From assembly GCA_950295325.1 (NCBI GenBank), contig OX485803.1, positions 14,632,001 to 14,696,000 on the forward strand: a stretch of DNA of 64,000 bases. The letters are read 5' to 3'. The notes under the pieces were generated by a model, which saw nothing but the letters and a program-made list of their open reading frames with translations, was not told the origin of the DNA and did no database searches. Source of the stretch: Polytrichum commune (taxonomy: Eukaryota > Streptophyta > Polytrichopsida > Polytrichales > Polytrichaceae). Below, one piece after another: positions 57,435 to 64,000 of the stretch (positions within the stretch are counted from its first letter, which is position 1; each line of letters starts with the position of its first letter). The translations under genes and the position numbers were made by a program.

Positions 57435-60221
57435 AGCTTAAGTTAAGGGTAAGGTAAGGTAGGCCGCGATCGATCGGCAGCTCGCTACTGCAGGCCGAGA
57501 GAAGGCAGCAAGTACGCGCTTTTCTTGACCCCAGGGTAAACCCAACGTCCGCCTGCTGTTATTTCCCCCCTGATCAACTTCTCTCCCTTTCATTTTCCTC
57601 TTTTCACTTGAGTAGATAGTCACTTCGACTCCAGGCTTGCGTTTCGATCGCCTTCGTCCCTCATTTTTCACTTCTCTTCAGCGGTGTAGGAGCGCGTATG
57701 TTGATCTCTGCATGCAGTTAGTTGCATGGGGGCCGAAGGCAGGGAGTAATAATAAGTTTGCAGGAGGAGCTATGTAGCCGGAGGGGGCGAGGAGTGGAGT
57801 GGAGTGGAAGAGAGTGGGACTTATTACTGTCCGAGCCTACCGCTGAGAGGAGTCTTTCTTTGGATAGCTAGAAAGTGAGGAGCTTGCAGGGGCATCCAAA
57901 TCATCGACGTTTTTGTAGGTAGCCCAGAGGATCGGACCGGGTTGACTTGCTTATTCTCTGGTGACTTCCGGAATTTCAAATGCTAACCTCTGATGTTATG
58001 TAAAAGCTTAGTTGTGGCCCCTGGGTAGTGTTCTTGTTGTTGATGATGTTGATGATGATGGTGGTGATCTGGCTGGCTGGGGGAGGGAGCGCGAGCGAGC
58101 GTTGGAGCTCGTGACGATGGCATTGTTGTTGTAGCTTAAGTTGGCAGCTGGGTTCAGGCTGCTGGTAGGTGGTAGGTAGTGCGCAGATCGGGGAGTTTGG
58201 TTTTGTCCTAAGGACGACACCTAAAGCTGCTCAAAGCTTGAATTGGGGTAGGAATGCGCTCCGACCGCGGAGATGCTGGAGTGGAATTTGGACTAAAGTG
58301 GTTGGCGCCACTTTCAGCAGCAGCAATCCACCCCCAATGATTTTCTCGGTCGGTCGGTGCAGGCAGGCGGAGTGAGTGAGTGAAAACTTTCGTGAGGAGC
58401 GAGCTAGCTGGCTAGCTAGCTCAAGACGTTCCCATTTGTATCTTGCGGTATCACGCACTGAAGACTTGCAGTAGTCTGGTCAGTCTATAAGGCTCCCACC
58501 CAGTTAGTTCCTGCTAGTCAAAACTTTTTCGATCAGCTTCCCGTCACCAGCCCTGCTGGCATTCAACAATGAGCTTGTACCTAAGTAGCATTGAATTCAA
58601 GAACAAAGCCGAGTCTCAGATATTTAGTTTTAGACCGGTAACTAGCTAGGTCTCTCGGGAATTCAGCCCTTAGCAACAGCCAGCCTCCGAAGCACCAGTG
58701 ATAGTTGCTACATTGTTGCAATTCAGGATAGAGACTACTCGACTAGGCTTGTCGACCGTGGCCTCTGACACGAGCCCATCTTTTGGCGCTGGAACCGTGG
58801 CCTGCTTCTTCAGCACTAACTAGAGGGTCATGTGTGTCGAGCACCTCAAGAGTGGTGATGACCGTTTGATCTGCAGCTTCGTAACGCTTCGATAGAAATG
58901 GTGGGTGAAAAGGGGATCCTCGCCAATGTCATGAAGCAGCTCCCGCTGCACATTGTGATGATACTTTGCTATTTCCACTGTAGTACTCTCTATTTTCAGA
59001 TTGTGTGGTCTTTCCTAGCAATGAGTGCCCCGAAGCATCTTCACAGCTAGCTAACCGGCGCTTAGAGTTGTGCAGGTCGCGGGTTGGTTGCCCTAATGCT
59101 CCTAAGTGCAGCGATATTAATGCCCATCGCCGTGACCCAGTGAGGGCTAGGCGGTTGTTTAGCAGTGGAAGTAGTTTTCAGGTCGCAGTTCTTACAGTAG
59201 TGGGTGGTGCATTCAACATTTAGAAGTGTTAGTAGCTCCTCGAAGCGAACGGTTCCGCATGTACACAATTGTTGGTTCGAGAGATGGTGCAGATGACAAC
59301 TAGAGCGAGCAATCTTAGGGTGGTAAGCACTATCTTGGCCGAGTTGGGTAGAGAGCTGCATTTGGTTCCTTTTTATTGCTCATGTAGTGCTGCTGCTTTA
59401 TTAGAGTGTCTCCTTCCAGATCTGAACGCACAAGAAGTTTACTACTGTACACAGGAAATTATGGGGGTTAATCCTGGAGCCTTTGTGAACAAGTGTAATG
59501 CCCTTGAAGTGTACCGCTAGTGTCAAAGGAAGCATCTCCTGCGACCGGCCCGCGGTATCAGCAACACATTCTTTCCCAGAATGTGCTTAAGGATCATTTG
59601 ATGGTCAAATCACTTTGCCAACTGATAGTTATACATTGCGGAGCCTGAGGCAAACCGAAGGATTCCTGAATCCAGAACTCCAACTCTAGCGCCTGGCAGG
59701 CTTTCCTCATTCACCTGTGACCTCCTTAAGCCGGCCGGCTCACCCAGTTTCTGATATCTTACACATTCTTGTCATAATTCATCCTTTCGAGATGTCCTTA
59801 CTTTCGAGAGGAGGGCACAAGTGATGATAAATTCCACCCAGCTATGTCTTGTAACTGACTGAGCTCGGAAGCTTCAAAGCCCTCGAGAATGTAGAATATC
59901 CTTCGACAAGTAGTTAATGCTGTGGTACTACTACTGGGCCTGCTCAGGCCCTTCCACGCACAATTGATGGACACCTGCAGGCACCCCGCCCTCCCCCCCC
60001 AGGGCCCGGAGGGTTAATGGTTGCATGTCAAGGTTTTTGTGAGGTGCTCTGGCAATGCACATTGCTTCCACTGGCAAGAGTTTTGGTTTCGGTTTTCGTT
60101 ATGGTGCTGACTGCCAACTCTGTTGTTTGGTGGTGTTTCAACAGGGTCAGGCTACTCGAAAGTAGTGATCCAAGGAGCTGGGTAAGGAAAATTTCAATCC
60201 ACTTTGGCAAAAGCTGAAACC
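57435..60221 (+). promoter_or_regulatory. Long GC-richer leader/promoter of the RSL gene
   Basis: 2.8 kb of sequence less AT-rich than the rest of the window, directly upstream of the bHLH start, with GA/CT-rich and CAG/CTG short repeats. Several short open frames with ATG occur (for example 59269-59520) and none has a domain. It is likely promoter plus 5' untranslated region, perhaps with leader introns. Exact transcription start and splice sites could not be fixed. Confidence 0.45.
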
Positions 60222-63200
60222 ATGGCAGATCGAAACTCGGCCAGCATGGAGTCGGGGTCCACCTCCGCAGAGGAGGGAGCTGGATCATGCGTGGTGCACC
60301 CCACGGCAAACAACAACGACGACAGCAACAACAACGCCAATGCATGCGAGACGTCCATGTGGGAGGAATGGACACAAGCCACAAACTCCAACGGCGATGA
60401 AGTCTCCACCAGCAACTTACAGCTGCCGGAGCTTTGCAACACTTCCTCCTCTCGCAGCTTGACCTCCTCGTTTCATCATCATCATCAGCAGGCGGGCGAC
60501 ATGATGCAGCTGTCCAGTTGGTTGTCCGGGTTCCAGCCGCTGAACATCTCCTGCAGCAGCAACACCTTAAGCTTAGACCTTACCCATAACCCTGACCCCG
60601 CAATCGACAACCCTCCAACCTTCATGCAATTAGAGGCCGGTCTGGTCATCAATCCCGACCACCACTCACATGAGCAACCTTCGGGAACTGGAGTTAACTC
60701 CCTGTACCCCAACAACCAGAGCAGCGAAGTCAAGGCAGAGCCCACGGCCCACGACAACAACAATAATATTGTGTATGGGAAATCCGCTGTTCACCCTTAC
60801 CAGATGCAAACTTTGGGTCCCGAATCGCCGTCTTCTCCTCTGGCATTTCACAACGGCTCTGTACACCCCTTCAGTGACCACTGGGACAGTAGTAGTGGTG
60901 CAGCAGTTCGCCCCACCTTGATGCCTTGGCGATCAGGAGCTGCAACCGCTCAAGGTTATGCAGGAGGCGCCACCGCTTTTGGTATCCCAGATCACTCTCC
61001 CACTGCCATAAACCATCTGGAGGGATTTAATGCGACCAGACTATACGGGCATCATCATCATCACACACCTGGGGTGAGGCTCTGTTTCAAATTCCTCCCT
61101 TCCACTGATGATGGTTCTAATGCATTGATGATGCTTTCTTATTTCATCACAACCAGGAGCATTTTAACATGCTTCTAAGGAAAGTCGAGGGAAGGCATTG
61201 AGAGTACCCACCCCCTGACATTACCATTCCATGTGTCTGTCTAAGTCTGAATTGATTGTTAGAGAAGGTGAACTCACACTTTCAAATGTCGATGATGATG
61301 CTTTTAGAACTACCAGCTAAGAAGCAGGAGCTCGTCTTTAGAACTTGATGGTTTCAAGCCGCATCTTAAATTTCTACGAAAATAACAATCGTTGCTACAG
61401 ATGAGTGGCAGCCCGGGGGTGATGAGGCCCCGCCACACCGACATCTTCGTCGGCCCCGATGGGAATTTCGAAGCGGCGCCTGCTGGATGGGCACCTCCAC
61501 ATCAGTTGTATAGCTACAAAGGGGATCATCATCACCTGTCAGGGGGGGTTTCTGTTGTGAGACCTCTGAAACTGATGGCATCGCTGCGGGAAGCTCACGG
61601 TGGAGGAGTTACCCCTATGTGTACAGATCAGAGCAATCATCGCAGCTTTGGCCAGGATCACATCGATTTCTTGAAAGAAGAAAGAAAGGGCACTGAATCA
61701 TCGAATGTGGAGCAATCGTGGCCCGGGAAACACCGCTTGGAACTCATGGAGGCCGACTGTGAAGATGACAAGATCACTAGCCCACCCCTCAAACGGCCAA
61801 ACCTTGCAGTAAGTTAATTCACATCCAGGTTCTTTGCAACATATTTCACCGAAATGGACTTGAGATTAAACTAGAAATCCATGTGAAGGCTTCCTGCTAG
61901 TTTGAACAGAAGTAAATAGAGTTATGTGGAACTTGGGGAGCTATGATGGAGGAGAGGCAGGTGAGCAGCAAGACAACGATCTCAAGCTTATGGGTGGTGG
62001 GGTAATTTTGGCTCAACCTCTCCAATAGACATAGGCTTTTAAGACTTGAAATTATTGTGACATTCTTACGGAGCGTCGTCCTTTACAAACTGCCAGGCTG
62101 AACGGCCGTTTACACTACAAAGGTGGTCGTGGCTGTGATTAACCACCCCAAACAACTACAACTACGGGTTTTTTCATTCACACTTGTCTTGTGCGGATCC
62201 TTGTGGTTGATAGTGGCATCGAGTCATCAAAATCACAATCCATCATTAGTTTAGGTCTTGGGTTCGAGAGGAAATTAAAGTGATTATTATTTTTGTTAGC
62301 TTTGGATTTTAGTGTTAATAGAGTTGTCTCCTCAACTTTTTCCTAAAGACTTGGCCTTGAAACTCCCAAATGATTCCATATGAGCATAAACGACCATCCC
62401 AAGAGTGGCTAACATGGAGGTTGGTTTAGCATTTGTTATGCCTTTTCCATCAATATAGAACCAAAGAAAGAAAACCATGACCACAACCACCCCTAATGTT
62501 TTAACGTCTACAGGTTTGATATGTACCTTCTCATGTTGTAATTGGCATTCGATCGCGAGCTGAATTTTTGTACAAGTGTCAACCCTAAATGATGTCACCT
62601 TGTGGTGGTTGCAATTCGGCAGGTAGATGATGCCACTGCAGCATTGTGGACAAGTCACAGGATGGGGAAACTGGAGTACACGCCCAGCAGCTTGACAGCA
62701 TCTCAAGCATTGGATATGATGGCAATCGGCCCTGCGTTGAACACGAATGGGAAGCCTCGAGCACGGCGTGGATCAGCCACCGATCCGCAGAGTGTTTATG
62801 CAAGGGTAAGATCTAATTAATATCTGTCTCACCTGAAGCTCATCTAACATGTTGATGGATCATCTGTGGGAAACCCTGTTTTGGAATGTTAACAATTGAT
62901 ACTCACCCTTTGCTATCTCAACTGGCCTGATCTCATTTTGCTAACTGGTTTTCACCCGATATGTATATATATTTCTTGTATGCCACTTGCAGCATAGGCG
63001 AGAAAGAATCAACGAGCGCTTGAAAACGCTGCAACACTTGGTGCCTAATGGAGCGAAGGTCAGTCAACCCTAGCTGTTGCTACCACTATTGACGAGCGTC
63101 TTGAAGTTGTGTTTTTGCTGGACAACAAATGGCGTGTATGTTAATTTCAGAGCCACATGCACACATAAATGACAAGAAAAATTCGAGTCTAGTAGAAAGG

Positions 63201-63593
63201 GGACCAGAATCTTAACCTATTTTTCTGTGCTTTGTGAAGCAGGTGGACATAGTGACCATGCTTGAGGAAGCCATCAGCTACGTCAAGTTCTTGCAACTTC
63301 AAGTCAAGGTGCGTACTAATTAGACTTATACACCTACAGCATCTCATATTCCATATTTCGTAGTTAGTTAATGTCACAATGCAATATAGACAAATCAGAT
63401 GCCGAAAAGAATGTTGGTTTCTTTTTTAGTTTATTCTACTTAACTAATTCCTCTTGCTGCTTTTAATCATGATGGTTTGTTGCAGTTGTTGAGGTCAGAC
63501 GAGTACTGGATGTATGCAACTCCAAACACTTACAATGGAGTCGATATCTCGAATCCACCCTTACAGACGCAGGGATTGGAGTCGAGTGCATAG
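60222..63593 (+). CDS. RSL class II bHLH transcription factor, six exons
   Basis: Exons are 60222-61073, 61401-61808, 62623-62805, 62993-63058, 63243-63308 and 63486-63593, all phase 0 with GT-AG borders, giving 560 residues. I start at ATG 60222 (context GAAACCATGG). The first 470 residues are low-complexity and probably disordered, with Asn, Ser and His runs and an acidic, tryptophan-containing region. The bHLH spans about 474-525: DPQSVYAR, HRRERINERLKTLQHLVP on exon 4 and VDIVTMLEEAISYVKFLQ on exon 5. As in other RSL proteins, Ala stands where canonical bHLH proteins have the E-box-contacting Glu. The end, LLRSDEYWMYATPNTYNGVD, matches the WMYAP.AYNG.D tail of RSL class II proteins (the RSL2/RSL4 group). 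These act in the nucleus and drive growth of root hairs and rhizoids, binding DNA as dimers. The split of the bHLH over three exons is typical of the family. No frame damage is seen, so the gene looks functional. Confidence 0.95.
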
Positions 63594-64000
63594 GGAGAAG
63601 CTTCCGTGATCATCACCATTTTTGACACGATCAAGTGCAGCTAGTACAACAACCTCATCGGCTCTTACCACAACATTCAAGTGGCTTAGGAGGGAGCGAT
63701 CTAGGCAGCAAGCTGTTCACATTGGCTGGCCTCAAAATTCATACCCATCATCTGCCCGGTTTTGATAGCTTCAGCTGTTGCTTCCTCAGATCAGAAAGTG
63801 GTTCCCCAAAACCTGATTGATCAAGAGTGGCTGAAGCAATCAAAACTGAAATTGAGCAGTCTTTTGTACAGTCAATCTTAATTGCACATATGATTTACTT
63901 GATCTAATTAATTACTCTAACATCATTTCGGGATCTCATTTTAATTCATCATCTCATACATACATACATACATACATACAAAGCAGGCCATATATATGGC
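63594..64000 (+). other. 3' untranslated region and downstream DNA of the RSL gene
   Basis: Sequence after the stop at 63591-63593. No other gene is seen. A CATA microsatellite lies at about 63956-63979. A clear AATAAA was not found. Confidence 0.45.

Noticed and set aside
60485-60881. Minus-strand open frames opposite the RSL gene
   Set aside because: Shadows of RSL exon 1, which has clear splice structure and family identity.

Overview
The window is nuclear DNA from a land plant. It has GT-AG introns, solo LTRs and MITE-like inverted repeats, mostly AT-rich intergenic DNA, and a six-exon bHLH gene of the plant-specific RSL (ROOT HAIR DEFECTIVE SIX-LIKE) family. My guess is a seed-free lineage (fern, lycophyte or bryophyte), because that is where I associate the DUF7869-type gene and the ParB/methyltransferase-type gene found here. 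This is inference from memory, not a search result.

Layout: 1-13 kb is gene-poor repeat DNA. It holds two oppositely oriented solo LTRs of one family (4174-5534 and 6352-8123, each with a perfect 5-bp target duplication), a MITE with a 3-bp duplication (2727-3143), a 289-bp direct repeat and a 98-bp tandem array. From 13.3 to 29.3 kb there is a GC-richer island. It encodes, leftward, a multi-exon gene combining a ParB-like domain, a degenerate DNA-methyltransferase-like domain, an acidic nuclear-type tail and, probably as a further exon, an FCP1/NIF-type HAD phosphatase domain. Rightward it encodes a DUF7869 protein that may be a DDE-type recombinase. From 29.3 to 56 kb there is no convincing gene: another solo LTR of the same family (33950-35997), tandem arrays, an inverted-repeat element and decayed coding fragments. 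From 57 to 64 kb lies the RSL class II bHLH gene with a long GC-richer leader.

The most unusual feature is a palindrome: the half-site GTTTGGGTCG, two variable bases, then its reverse complement. It occurs about 33 times, and all intact copies lie between 15.6 and 26.0 kb. Copies form local tandem arrays whose exact period differs by locus (35, 57, 32 and about 64 bp). They lie just downstream of the splice donors of the introns in the leftward gene, upstream of its start codon, and in a 13-copy array upstream of the DUF7869 gene. The two genes and the palindromes look like one selfish or regulatory system, in which a ParB-like protein could recognise the dyads. That functional link is inference. 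Premature in-frame TGA codons and one frameshift show that this copy is at least partly decayed.
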